Assembly: GCA_950097015.1 (NCBI GenBank)
Contig: CATNEN010000031.1
Location: 1,984,001-2,048,000 of the forward strand
Origin: Macrostomum hystrix
Lineage: Eukaryota > Platyhelminthes > Macrostomidae
Direction: 5' to 3'
Length of the DNA: 64,000 bases
The position numbers and the translations under genes are program-made. The notes beneath the pieces are model-generated. The model saw nothing but the letters and a program-made list of their open reading frames with translations, was not told the DNA's origin and did not search any database. Below are positions 45,185 to 56,322 of this stretch, piece by piece. How positions within the stretch are numbered: the first letter of the stretch is position 1; each line of letters begins with the position of its first letter.

Positions 45185-45239
45185 ATGGTAACAAGTATTC
45201 ATACTTTTTTGTAAGCTATTGAGTAGAACAAATTATTTT

Positions 45240-45420
45240 CAGTCCATGGACTGGGACACACCCACCCTCAATTGGACACACCCAGCCACCCACCCCAGAT
45301 TATACTGTAACCCATGTAAACAGCTTTGTCAACTGAATCAATGCAGAGTTAAAATACACAAATTGTTCCTGCGGAGTCTTGAATCGAACCCCCGACTTTC
45401 ATGTAATGACGCTAGACATT
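45240..45420 (-). mobile_element. Possible tRNA-related SINE, family 2, fragment 3
   Basis: The minus strand has GGGGGTTCGATTCAAG (box B-like) and, further on, AAGCTGTTTACATGGGTTAC, which resembles the CAGCTGTAAAATAG region of fragment 2. Box A is not recognisable. Confidence 0.3.
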
Positions 45421-46690
45421 GAAAATGAGCATAGCAAAATTAATTGAGTCAGAGTAACAGTCCTATCTTTTATGTCCTTTGGCAGCAGGAACTACTAAAG
45501 AAAAACTCTGTAGCAACGCGGGAAACTGTTTACAATAAGCACTTTTATTAACGTCTTTTTATAAGCAAAAAACGAAGTCTTTGTAACAGAACCGAATGTC
45601 AAAATAAAATCTTTGCTGTCAAAAGTGCGGCAAAAATGTTTTGTTTAAATGAATGAACAAGCAGGGCCTATTTTAAAACACGCCCTGCACTGGAATTTCT
45701 GCACACAAAAAGAGGAAAAAAATCATTCGCAAATCTCTTCAATCGTGCTTTAATCCCACCTGCTTTGGCTTCCGTTTTTTCCGCTTTTTCCAAACAAAAA
45801 CGTCCGAGACACACGCACAGAGACAGAATAGAAAAATAATGTGAAACTGAACAGAAAGAAAATATCACCACTATACGCGGGGAAATGAGTTGAACAAGCT
45901 TTTCACATCTGTTTCAGTGACACTTCCTGAGCGCCATGGCATATTGAAGGCGTCGACAACAACGACAGCTAGGGAGGCCGGGAGTAGGTTTGGAGACTTT
46001 ATTTGGCCTGCCCAACGCATTTAATTAATAATATGGCGATAGGGAGGGTATAGTGAGGTCACCAGACTTACTGTCAAGACGGGATACTTTCCGAGACACT
46101 GGCCAGAAGCAAGCAAGGCCATCAATAAACTATGCCATCCACTATGCTGAAAGGTTCCGACTAAGAGATGACTAAAGAAGATTTCACTTCTCAAGCCTAA
46201 CATATAGGCCAAACATAGAAAGTTAAACTTCATTAACGAGAGAGAGACGACCGTCAAGTTTCTGATTTTTAGATTTTCTCGTTCAATCTTAATTTGATGA
46301 ATTGCTAGATAGAAGATCCATATACGAGCTATGAAAATGCATTGTAGAAAATTCTATGAACTCAGCGTCTATCTGAGAAATGATAATTAACAAGATCGGC
46401 ACAGTTGGATTCTTGGAAAAAATCCCATTTCCTCGCCGTGTCGCTATCTGCTGATTGTTCATTTCCCGCAGCCAGCAGTTAAAGGTACTATTTTTTCTTC
46501 TTTAATTTCCTGTCCGTTTCTATGCGGCCCAATTCGAGAAAGGATGGAGAACTCAGGGAAAGTGAGCCTGTGAGTAGAAGGAAAAAATAAGACGGAACTC
46601 GCGAACTGAGCAGTGTAGTGGCACAACTTGCTCGAATGCTTTCCACTACTCCGTGTGAATGTCATTTTATGTTATAATGCCGTTTTCTGT
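45421..46690. other. Unique sequence, no gene seen
   Basis: AT-rich, without a supported exon. Confidence 0.35.
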
Positions 46691-46693
46691 CAA

Positions 46694-47050
46694 AACGAAT
46701 TTCTACGATTTTCTGCGGAAGGAATGCCGATTTTCTGCGGAATTTAAGATGATTTTCTGCGGAATGAAACACGATTTTCTGCGAAATGAAAGACGATTTT
46801 CGGCAGAATGAAACACGATTGTCTGCGGAATGAAACACGATTTTCTGCGGAATGAAACACGATTTTCTGCGGAATGAAACACGATTTTCTGCGGAATGAA
46901 ACACGATTGTCTGCGGAATGAAACACGATTTTCTGCGCAATGAAACACGATTTTCTGCGAAATGAAAGACGATTTTCCGTGAAATGAGACATTATTTTCT
47001 GCGGAATTGAAAACGATATTCTGCGGAATGGAAGATGACTTTCTGCGAAA
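46694..47050. repeat. Minisatellite, 22 bp unit, about 16 copies
   Basis: The unit contains CACGATTTTCTGCGGAATGA. The outer copies are more diverged than the inner ones. Confidence 0.93.
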
Positions 47051-47914
47051 CAATTTTGCGTTAATGAAAGTAATATTTTTCAGTTTTTACAGTAATAAGC
47101 TTAAGTGATACCCAAGAAAACAGAACAATAATGCCTTAAACTATTAAAAATGGTTTAGAAATATTCTATGAATTCGCTGCCTTCAACGGAATCTCTAATT
47201 GTGTAATGAGCACTCGGTGTCTGCTCAACCTTCTCAAGCGATCTAAGCCAGCATAAATTGGCTTTATTCCAAGTCGTTGAGCATACTAAAGCTTTAACCC
47301 CAGCAACAGAGCGGACAACAGACGCAGCGAATCGAAGACAGATTAGTACCGCATGAGCTGATATAAAAGCACATAGTCAATGCAGCCAGTGCATCGATTT
47401 TGTTAAAACTCTCCGGCTAACACAGAAAAACACAACTTTGTCTTCCATTTACAATTTAATCCGCCCTACCCAGCGATTTGGGATCGTCTTTTTTCTGGGC
47501 ACGGTCGACTGGAAAATGGGAAGAGAAAAGAGCCTGCATGAGGAGTCTTTGTCCGTGGCAGCCGCCGCCTTCAAGTCTCCCAAGTGCCTCCTTTGAAAGC
47601 TAATTATTTAAGGGCCCATTCGGTAAGGCCTGGAGCCGCTATGCAGAGCTGTGTGGGATTCCTATCATGCGGAGTTTTCCAGTGCGGTGCCATCACGGAT
47701 ACAAGATGGAAAGGCTGGAACAGGTTCCCAGAGCCCAGATGCTATGACGTAATAGCAACAAAAACAGGCTTTGTGTAGCCACTCACTGGGTTCTAGAAAT
47801 TCTCACCAAAAGAATTTGGTGACCGGGCAATGAAAGGGGAGCCAAGTGGTGAGAATTCCAATCTGCTTCCGTGTCAGAGAGGGCTCTCGGATTTTTGAGG
47901 TCCAATAATAATAA
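47051..47914. other. Unique sequence, no gene seen
   Basis: No supported exon. Confidence 0.3.
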
Positions 47915-47950
47915 AAAACAAATAAATAAATAATAATAATAATTTAATAA

Positions 47951-48304
47951 CTGCAAGAGGGCTGCGGGCAATGGCACATCACTTGGTCACACTAGACCCG
48001 CAGCCAGCGAGAAGGCAATTCTGCCCATTTCGCTGACTCCTGAGCACACACGCACACAGATACCGTACGCAGGCATACACTCACACAGGTGTGTACATCT
48101 GCCCTGACTTTCTCATCGTCAGGCAGTGTACACTCTCACTGTGCCTTGGAGGTTGGCCCCTGAAGGGCGTAAATTGCACGATAAGCCCCCAAAGCCTTCT
48201 CTCCGAGGCTGCGCCCCAAATGAATGTGGCCTCGTCGCGGAATCGAGCTCAGGGACCTTGATGCGAGAGGCAAACGCGTTAGACCGCTCTGCCACTGACC
48301 CTCC
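47951..48304 (-). mobile_element. tRNA-derived SINE, family 1, copy 7
   Basis: A full-length copy with an ATTATTATTATT tail at its left end (47915-47950) and the tRNA-like head at its right end. It lies just downstream of D exon 4. Confidence 0.85.
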
Positions 48305-48856
48305 TGTTTCAGGTCCAAACTGGGTTGGGAAGTTTTTCATAGAATCACTGCTTTCTAAGAAAGAAGATTCTGACCTAAAAGATGGCCTCTGCAGCACTTG
48401 AAATTTAATTTTGAACAGAATTTTGCGGCAAAAATAACCCACAGCATTTGATATAGCTCGCATTTATCATCTCTTTGTAAAAGAAGCAATCGCAAATGTT
48501 ACTATTTCACATGGTATCAAGCTGCTTCTTTGTATATACAAAATCACAAAAGAGTATATTTCAAAGTCTTTTGCTCTAGCATTAGAATACTGCAGTTAGG
48601 CAAAGACTTAGGAGACTTTATGGGATTTAGAGGGGAACTTATCCCATCAGCGTGCTGCCAGAGCCCCTCTTTGATCCTTCGAGTACCCGCGCTAAATAAG
48701 TGATTAATCCCAAGTCCCACTTTTTCTTGCTGGAAAATTCTCCCTTTTCATTTCGCATGCAGACGCAAAGATCAAAGCGCCGGGATCCCTGAGTTGGGAC
48801 CGCTTGGACGGAGCAAGGAAAGGAACAAGAAATAAGAATTATAGCCAAGTACTCAC

Positions 48857-48985
48857 CCTGGGCAACTGCCTAAGTTCACTGTCAGTGAGGCTGAAGTCTT
48901 CCGCCGCCGACGCTGCTGCTGCCACAGTCGAAATGGCTGCTGAAGACTCAATGGAGAACAGGTGACAGCCGGTGAGAAAAGCTTT
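48857..48985 (-). CDS. Gene D exon 4 (cytoplasmic)
   Basis: This exon has 43 codons between a strong TTTTTCAG acceptor and a GTGAGT donor, both phase 0. It is an Ala-rich stretch ending in SLTDSELRQLPR. The good donor shows that the transcript goes on. Confidence 0.6.
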
Positions 48986-50045
48986 CTGAAAAATTGAATT
49001 AAAGATAATTCTCATTAAATGTCAAATAACATTTTCGCACAATCCGTTTTTTTATTAAGAAACATGCGATTTAGTTAGTCGTAATGTTTACAATAGGACA
49101 TTTGCGACTTCACCTCATCAGCTGCTTCGTCTTCAGAGTCACCGACTGCGGCATCGTCGAATCGTCCTGCCGAAGCCAATCGATGTGAGAAGTGGCCTCC
49201 TTTGCCGCCTCCTCCAACTATCTCGCCATTGATGTTCGCCGACTCGCCGTCTCCGTGGACGCCAAACCTGCCGCCGTAGCAACCGTTTCCGTTGCCCGGC
49301 TGCAGCGACTTTTGCCCGCTACGCGACTTGCTTTTAGCATAGCAGACAGCTAGCGTGAGTGTGGTGACTACCAGACCGCATATTATGCCAACAAGTACAG
49401 GCGTGAGATAGGACTTCGCATCTTCCGGCTCCGGTTGCGAGAAAGTCTGTCGCTAGAATATTAAGACGATGCTGGTTTTCAACAATTACTCTAGTCATTT
49501 TTATTAGCTGACAAGAACTTACTGCAAAGATAAACAGCGTGCTGCCAATCTTTGTGTAATTGATATATTTGCCCTTAGATGAGACTGCTCCATTTTGAAA
49601 CTTGAAGTCCACTTCCAGATGAGTCTTGTTTGGTGCAAAAATTATGTTTACTTGCTTCTACAAAGAGTATTGTTTCACATATAAACCTCTTGATTATATT
49701 CTGAAGCACTTAGACCAGAGTAAAAGCAGGTCCAACTTAATATACTTGCAGGTATATAATAAAACGTCATTGAGCAAAATGAGCAGCAATTATGAGACTT
49801 ACCTTTCCAAAAACCAAAACTTTTATAAATTTAGGCAGAAAGGTAGATGGAAACGATCCATTTGCCTTCTGATGCAGCAAAGGATGCGAAAAACAGAGAC
49901 TGTAGCTCTTCTCACTCGAAATTGTTGCAGCCTCATTTAAGTGGTCCAAAAATGGGTTATCGAATGTATACAACGTATCGAACGAGCTTACGATCTGACC
50001 TGCAAACAAAAAGTAAAAGCTAACGATAGCTAATATGAGGTTCAT
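48857..50045 (-). CDS. Gene D: secreted/single-span membrane protein, 5' exons (4 exons)
   Basis: I do not recognise the family. Four exons join in phase 0 (49803-50045, 49523-49624, 49114-49452, 48857-48985) to give 271 residues with no stop, so more exons probably follow. Residues 1-20 are a hydrophobic signal peptide. About 110 extracellular residues follow, with two N-glycosylation sequons (NGS, NYT), then a membrane span near residues 131-153 ending in a basic KSKSRS stretch, and a Gly/Ser/acidic cytoplasmic tail. All introns are GT-AG. The 3' end of exon 4 has a strong GTGAGT donor in phase 0. That matches the phase-0 acceptor of the first A exon 9.6 kb downstream, so D and A may be one gene. 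B, on the other side of the divergent centre, has the same signal peptide, THLEVDF/TEVDF exon start and membrane span. A type I membrane role is inferred from topology only. Confidence 0.68.
49114..49452 (-). CDS. Gene D exon 3 (membrane span and cytoplasmic tail)
   Basis: This exon has 113 codons after a TATTCTAG acceptor. It holds QPEPEDAK, the membrane span (PVLVGIICGLVVTTLTLAV) and a tail with Gly-rich, then acidic (DSEDEAADE) residues. If the GTGAAG donor is not used, the frame runs nine more codons to a TAA stop, giving a possible short isoform. Confidence 0.68.
49523..49624 (-). CDS. Gene D exon 2
   Basis: This exon has 34 codons, phase 0 on both sides, starting THLEVDF and ending GSTLFIFA before GTAAGT. 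It carries an NYT sequon. B exon 2 starts TEVDF and ends SELVVSI, also phase 0-0, and I read the two as the same exon. Confidence 0.65.
49803..50045 (-). CDS. Gene D exon 1 (signal peptide and N-terminal ectodomain)
   Basis: This exon has 81 codons and ends in ...VFGK before a GTAAGT donor. The start is the second ATG after a TTTCAG acceptor-like site; the first ATG opens an out-of-frame reading of ten codons ending in TAG. A pattern of Ser-Ser, two spaced Leu/Phe and Phe-Asp just after the signal peptide resembles the same place in B exon 1. Confidence 0.7.
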
Positions 50046-50075
50046 AATACATGTTGACCTATTTATGACGATAGA

Positions 50076-50077
50076 CC
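50076..50077 (-). promoter_or_regulatory. Splice acceptor upstream of gene D start
   Basis: TTTCGTTTCAG ends 31 bases before the ATG. It could be the acceptor of a 5' UTR intron or a spliced-leader trans-splice site. The companion site in B lies six bases before its ATG, and both are followed by GTC. Confidence 0.35.
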
Positions 50078-51466
50078 TGAAACGAAACAGGGTAAAATTG
50101 CTCTGTTTCCGAAGCGGTGTGCACGGTATTTAAATTTGTAAATTTAAAGATTTCACAAGAGAAGTTTCAATGGAGTATTTATTTAAATGGATCTGCCTGT
50201 TTAGAAATGAAGCAAACTATAGAATATGTAATAATTAAGTCTTGTTTCTTGGCACGGAATTAGCCGACACGAGCATTCATTTGATTGACTTTGTAAACAA
50301 AAACATCGCACTGAAACAACTTATTATTATTATAAGAAAAAGTTTTTTCTTGTTCGTGAGAAGGATTAGTGCACTGGTAAGGTAGGTTATAAGGTAAATG
50401 ATAAATAATAATAAACTGTGATAAAAAAGTTATAAATCTGGATTCAAATGTTATATAACGTTACAGTGCTAGTTACGTTTTATGTTTTTTGCAAAAATTG
50501 GTGTTTTCTATAAGAAGTATAAACACGTATATGCGAAGTTGTTTATTACATGCCAATTTATAGCTGTTTTTAACTTACAACCCAATATCAGTTGGTAAAA
50601 ATAATGATTTTTATTAAACTGTATAAAGTATGGTTACTTTATATTTTTTTTCAAAGATATTCGGCTTGGACAGAATACTACCCCAATGTCTTAACATATT
50701 AATACAGAATCGTTTTTTTCAATGTCTTTTTAATTTATTTCACATTGCTTTCAACTAAGGATAATGATTAAGTTTTAAATATAATGGGATTTGTTTTTTT
50801 AAATTGGTATTAAGGACATAGTGGATCAAAGAAATTTAGCCACATTGCAGTTTGTAAGTCACGTTTTTGGCAAATGAATATTCCAATGATAGCTATTTTT
50901 ATTAGTCGCTAAGGTGATATAAAGGAGTTAACTACTATAGTGAATATAACTTAGCATATAATTTTTTGTATTACAGCTAAAATTTATGTTTGCTTTCTAT
51001 TTAATTATATGTGATTTTTTATAACTTCTGTTTAATTTATTAGGTTATATATATACACTGTAAATAAATAAATATATATATATAGGGGGCCTATATATAT
51101 ATATGTATGTGTGTGTTCACACTTCATATATATACAAATATAGACATATATATATATACTTAAATACATATAGTTATGTAGTACTATAATATAAAGCACC
51201 TTAAACTGCCTTTACATTGCCTTGACATTGAAGCAAGTAAATAAAAAATTCTAGCAATGAATTCAAGTTCATTCTACATAATTTATATATGAGATAGACA
51301 GAGTGGAAGAGGGGGCAGAAAAGGGGGAGGGGCTAGAAAGAGACAATAATAGATTGTGAGAGATATTACAGCATGCATGTATTAGAAATTCTTGAAGCTG
51401 AAATTGTCAAATCCTAATATAGTTTTTTACTATAAACTGGCTAATAAACTTTTTAACTACTTTTCA

Positions 51467-51468
51467 GG
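51467..51468 (+). promoter_or_regulatory. Splice acceptor upstream of gene B start
   Basis: AACTACTTTTCAG is followed by GTCATC and the ATG. Such a short leader suits trans-splicing or a 5' UTR intron; sequence alone cannot decide. Confidence 0.35.
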
Positions 51469-51473
51469 TCATC

Positions 51474-51635
51474 ATGGGATGTCATCTAATAACATTAATT
51501 TGTGCTTTCACAATCATAGCTTTTGGAAATGCATCAAGCTTGTCATCGCTTGAAGCATTTGATGAAAGTACTTTTGATGCTCCGCTGGTCCAAAAATCAT
51601 GGCCTTTCATATTGAATATCCAGAGCCCTTATAAG
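51474..51635 (+). CDS. Gene B exon 1 (signal peptide)
   Basis: This exon has 54 codons, ends ...SPYK before a GTATTG donor, and is phase 0. The hydrophobic start and following SSLSSLEAFD match the layout of D exon 1. Confidence 0.7.
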
Positions 51636-54600
51636 GTATTGGATTATCTCATTGTTCAATTATACAGATATATATTAATTTATGTGCCTAAAAACAACAA
51701 TAATTATTCCAATCCACCCACAGACTGAGGTTGATTTCGCTGAGTCGGCAGACAACTCCACTTATGTTGTGCTGGCAAATTTCTCTAACTTTATTGGCAG
51801 CCGCGGGTCGATACAAATGCGCCTTCTGGGACCCAGCGAACTGGTTGTGTCCATTGTGAGTACACTGCTGTGTTATCTACTTGTCAATAATAATGAGAAA
51901 TAAGGTTAATTAGATATTCTGCAACTATTCAGGCCGAAATGCAGGACGAGCCAGCCGATGCCGAGGGCTTCAACCTGACGGCCAACACCCTGTTTGTCTA
52001 CACTGTTGCCGCTGTTGGTTGCGTCTCCCTGCTCACCTGCGTCATCGCTATTGTCTACCTGTGCGTAGCCAGCGCCCAGGAGCCGGAGTCTGTGCCAGCC
52101 GACACCAGCAGCGTACTGACTGACCCCGGTGAGTTTTACCTCCAAATTTGCATTTGCTGTGAAATATTCGTGTGGTTACTTACCACAACTTGATTTGTCA
52201 AACCGTCAGAATTTTTTTCATCGCCTTCAGATTAGTAAATGAAGTTCAATGATTATCTTTGCTCTCTGATTGGTCAGTAGTTCAATGATTCTCTTTGTTC
52301 TCTGATTGGTCAGTAGTTCAATGATTATCTTTGTTCTCTGATTGGTCAGTAGTTCCATGATTATGTTTGTTCTCTGATTGGTCAGTAGTTCAATGGTTCT
52401 CTTTGTTCTCTGATTGGTCAGTAGTTCAATGATTCTCTTTGTTCTCTGATTGGTCAGTAGTTCCATGATTATGTTTGTTCTCTGATTGGTAAGTAGTTCA
52501 ATGGTTCTCTTTGTTCTCTGATTGGTCAGTAGTTCAATGGTTCTCTTTGTTCTCTGATTGGTCAGTAGTTCACTGATTATCTTTGTTCTCTGATTGGTCA
52601 GTAGTTCACTGATTATCTTTGTTCTCTGATTGGTCAGTAGTTCAATGATTCCCTTTTTTCTCTGATTGGTCAGGAGTTTGACGAGAAATTGAGATATAGC
52701 TATCATTCGAATTTAACTCTACAGTTCGGTAAAATTTAATTTTTTTCATACCATGTAATGTTGTCGCGCATTTAGTTTACATTTACAGAGACGTAAATAA
52801 TTTGCTACGCTCTAGTCGTGTTGCGGTTCTTTTTGCTTGCATAACAGGCATAAAATTACTGCGCAAACAAACTGAAATGCTAAAATGCGCCAGTGCACCT
52901 AAGTATTTTCATTTCAGCCTAGCTAATGAACTTTTGTAAGCTCCCACCTACAGCCTGGAAACCCAACAGATGTGCCAGGGCTGACTTTCTCCCGTCTAGC
53001 CAGCAAGCCAAAATCGTGTCTTTTCTCGTTTTATTTCCCATTCGATAGTATTTTTCCCCTTTTTTTCTCGTCCCAGTTGAGGCAGCGGCAGTGCTTGCTT
53101 ATCAATCTGAGGCGCATATTTTCTACACAAGATTACCAAATCGGTGCTTTTTTCTGCTGCACTGCTGCTGCTGCAGACGCAGCCTTGTCCTAGCAATGCC
53201 CATCTTCAGTGGGATACATTGCTAATCCGTATTGGTTGTGAGGGATTTTAGTGTAGGCATGAGTTTGACGCCCAGTCAGTCAGCCAGTCAAGGAACTTTG
53301 TGAATAGTATTTTGTGATTTTCTATCATATTTGATCCCTAATTGCTAATACATTGCTACAGGCAATTGCTACAGGTTCTCTGATTGGTCAGTAGTTCAAT
53401 GATTCTCTTTGTTCTCTGATTGGTCAGGAGCTCCATGATTCTCTTTGCTCTCTGATTGGTCAGTAGTTCAATGATTCTCTTTGTTCTCTGATTGGTCAGT
53501 AGTTCAATGATTCTCTTTGTTCTCTGATTGGTCAGTAGTTCAATGATTCTCTTTGTTCTCTGATTGGTCAGGAGCTCAATGATTCTCTTTGTTCACATTG
53601 TTAGTACAACTTTTTTAATGTGTACTTTAAAAGCGACAGCCTTTTTTCAACTTATTTTTGCGTGAAACCAAAGTACAGATTATAATTCTTCGTTAAAAGT
53701 GATGTTTCTAAGATCAGGTGCCATCTAATGTTAATTTATTATTTTACACAGAGAAGTGACTAGTTATTGTGAGATTTTCTATCATATTTGATCCCTGATT
53801 GGCTAATGCATTGCAACAGGCAATGAGAAGGAGTCCTTTCTACAGAAGGTATTGAATAAAAATCACAGTCAGCAAATCTAGTGCACTAAAGCAATCCTTT
53901 TATATCCCGAATTAGCGAATTAATTTATAGTACCCTTCTCGCGCGGCGAAGTAATTAGTAGGTTACTAGTCCATTAGCTTCTTTTTATTTTAATAACTAT
54001 ACATAACCTCCTGATACTTTATTCTATTAATAGCTTATTTAAGCATACAAACTATTGATTTTATGCTAACTTAATTTAAAAGTAGCCGTTTTCCGTTCTT
54101 ATTTTCGTCGAAAATCAGAATGCATATTTTATTCGAATTCGCGCGATGGTAGTTTAAACAAACAAAAACTTTTTCGACTATGTTTAAAACAAAAACAAAG
54201 GATGAATTGCAATTTGCTATAATTACGAAAAGAAAATTCTGCAAAGTACTTAAGATTTTTTTGCAAACAAATGAAAAACTTTGTTAAAACGGTTTGCGCG
54301 GGTAATTTAAAATGTGATCGAGTCTTCAGCCTGTACAGAAGTTCAGATTTTATCCCATATAAAAATGGCCGAAGCAGTTAGTTATTGAGGCTGCGGGTAG
54401 TTACGGCTCGTATTATCGATGCAATAATCAGATTCCAGCTTATCGCACCATCCAATTTCCAAAAAGTGGCTTATTTTATTCTCTAGCTTGAGACGGACCA
54501 TCTATAAGGCTGAGCCCACAGTCCAGTGATTCGATTATCGGAATGTCGCATTGTGAGATTGGTCGCGCTGACTAAGAATGAGTGAGCATAGACTCAAGTG

Positions 54601-55430
54601 TGGAGGTTGAGTTTGTACCCACTTTCTGCAGCAGAGCTCTAAAGTTTCTTATTATTGACCGGCCTCACACAGTATAGAGTGGCTACTAGGCTATAGTGTC
54701 TTTCAAACTGTTGAAAATATCTAGAGAAAAACTAAAAATAGTTCTCAGTTCTTAGACTTGGGCCATATAGGCTTGAAACTAACTCAAATTTCCCATTTTT
54801 TCTTCCTTCACAAGAGTTGCTATTGGAGTTGGACTCAATTGGCCTTCAACTCTTTCTGTTTCATAATCAAGATCCCATTATAGTCGCGTCATCGGCTTGT
54901 AACTCAGTCTCTGTCTCTCTCGCCAGCTCACTGACTCACTCGCTGAGTGTCTGGATGTGACTGGGCGGTGAGTGAGCGACTGCGCGCCTGTGTTTGAAGG
55001 CTACCCCTAGGCTACTTGGGCTAAGAATATTATTGAAGAACGATCTGCTGATTGGCACACGAAATTCTGAGGATAGTTTTTTCTTTCATAGCAAAAGAGG
55101 TGCTATTTTGTTTAGGTGATATAGCTTATATTGTGCAAAACCTCAAGGAAACTATGACCCACCAAATGATCTAGTAGGGGATAAACATACTTATTATTCT
55201 TACACACTTATATAAAAGTTAAAAAATCTGATTGCGCATATTTTTGAAACTTAGTTTTTATTTACACCTTTGTTTTAATTGCTTGTTTTCGCGCGAATTT
55301 AAATACCTTTATATTTCTTTTTTGTGCGCCCGCGCATTTAAATTCTCGCACTTAAGAGCCGTCAAAGCACCCGCTGCTGGCCAACGCCACGCGCCTGTCG
55401 ACACCCTGCAGCACGCCTCCGCTGCACCAG
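51474..55430 (+). CDS. Gene B: secreted/single-span membrane protein, 5' exons (4 exons); paralogue of D
   Basis: Family not recognised. Exons 51474-51635, 51724-51855, 51933-52128 and, with less certainty, 55357-55430 encode about 188 residues. Junction phases are 0, 0 and 1. Residues 1-20 are a signal peptide (MGCHLITLICAFTIIAFG). The ectodomain of about 95 residues has NST, NFS and NLT sequons. A membrane span lies near residues 118-142 (LFVYTVAAVGCVSLLTCVIA), and a short cytoplasmic part follows. The ATG is six bases after a TTTTCAG acceptor-like site, which fits a 5' UTR intron or trans-spliced leader. B mirrors D across a 1.4 kb gap: same order, same phase-0 introns around a TEVDF/THLEVDF exon. 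What follows exon 4 is unclear: it ends in phase 0, while the next candidate exon would need phase 2. Confidence 0.68.
51724..51855 (+). CDS. Gene B exon 2 (ectodomain)
   Basis: This exon has 44 codons, phase 0-0, behind ATCCACCCACAG and before GTGAGT. It starts TEVDF, carries two N-glycosylation sequons and ends SELVVSI. The intron before it is only 88 bp. Confidence 0.75.
51933..52128 (+). CDS. Gene B exon 3 (membrane span)
   Basis: This exon has 65 codons plus one base behind an ACTATTCAG acceptor and before GTGAGT. It holds an acidic juxtamembrane part (DEPADAEG), an NLT sequon, the membrane span and a Ser/Thr-rich cytoplasmic start. Confidence 0.78.
52232..52680. repeat. Minisatellite, 36 bp unit, first array
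   Basis: About 12 copies containing TTCTCTGATTGGTCAGTAGT. It begins 104 bp after B exon 3. Confidence 0.94.
53372..53592. repeat. Minisatellite, 36 bp unit, second array of the same family
   Basis: About six copies of the same TTCTCTGATTGGTCAGTAGT unit, 690 bp from the first array and in the same intron. Confidence 0.94.
53593..55356. other. Intron of gene B, AT-rich
   Basis: No further exon was supported. The phrase ATTTTCTATCATATTTGATC occurs twice (53316 and 53774), each followed by diverged copies of the same neighbourhood. Confidence 0.4.
55357..55430 (+). CDS. Gene B candidate exon 4 (cytoplasmic)
   Basis: In the phase set by exon 3, this GC-rich 74 bp exon reads PSKHPLLANATRLSTP and eight more residues, ending LHQ before GTATAT. 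The island of GC-rich codons stands out from AT-rich flanks. The acceptor (CACTTAAG) and donor are weak. Confidence 0.42.
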
Positions 55431-55611
55431 GTATATTTCATAGGAGCTAGGCATCTGAATCTGTCAATGCATAGGCTGCACTGCTTCTCTGGTGTATTGT
55501 GTGTGCTTGCGAACCTTGTTTAAATCGAATGGATATCTTTAAATCAGTGGTTGACGTCGCATAAATCTTTACTTTATGAATGTTTATGGGTACCTAGAGG
55601 TCAGTGTTTGC

Positions 55612-55940
55612 TTATCTCTCAACCTTCAGGTCAGCATTAGCCCACTCCATTCACACCTTCAGGTCAGCATTAGCCCTCTCCTATCACACCTTCAGGTCAG
55701 CATTAGCCCACTCCCATCACACCTTCAGGTCAGCATTAGCCCACTCCTATCACACCTTCAGGTCAGCATTAGCCCACTCCCATCACACCTTCAGGTCAGC
55801 ATTAGCCCACTCCCTTCACACCTTCAGGTCAGCATTAGCCCACTCCCTTCACACCTTCAGGTCAGCATTAGCCCTCCCTTCACACCTTCAGGTCAGCATT
55901 AGCCCACTCCCATCCCACCTTCAGGTCAGCATTAGCCATC
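55612..55940. repeat. Minisatellite, 33 bp unit, about 10 copies
   Basis: The unit contains CTTCAGGTCAGCATTAGCCC. Confidence 0.94.
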
Positions 55941-56322
55941 TGCCATGTACCTTCAGACCCTTGCCTTAAAATATCCAATTCTGCTTGTGTGCAGTCTATT
56001 GTATTTGTTCTTTCAAATGCCTAAAGCACGCCTTTATCGCCTAAAATTCAAGAAAATTTTAATTGAGTTGTACCACTTCATATATATATATATACTTAAT
56101 AATTCGTTTTATGTGTTGTGGCCTAACTATTTATAATAGTTAACTAGCAATTTGCACTAATAGAATAATCAACTATATCACGGTTGGATTCACTGATGCA
56201 CTATTATGAATGCAAGCAGTTTTTTGTAAGACTTTTCTATTGAAAACTTAATCATCGGTTTGAATAGTATAATTATACGAGCTACTTAATATTTATAGTT
56301 TATATAGTAGTAAAAATTATAA

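Larger units (their letters stand above)
50046..51473. promoter_or_regulatory. Shared upstream region of divergent genes D and B
   Basis: The two signal-peptide exons start 1.43 kb apart and face outward, so their promoters must lie here or share elements, unless 5' exons lie elsewhere. The stretch is very AT-rich, with TA-rich microsatellite at 51050-51180. I could not assign a TATA box or initiator among the many AT runs. Confidence 0.4.

Noticed and set aside
49626-49940. 104-codon plus-strand frame
   Set aside because: Shadow on the opposite strand of D exon 1 and its intron. D has splice sites, a signal peptide and a paralogue.
52227-52706. 159-codon frame with an ELLTNQRTK repeat
   Set aside because: 36 bp minisatellite inside an intron of gene B, on the opposite strand.
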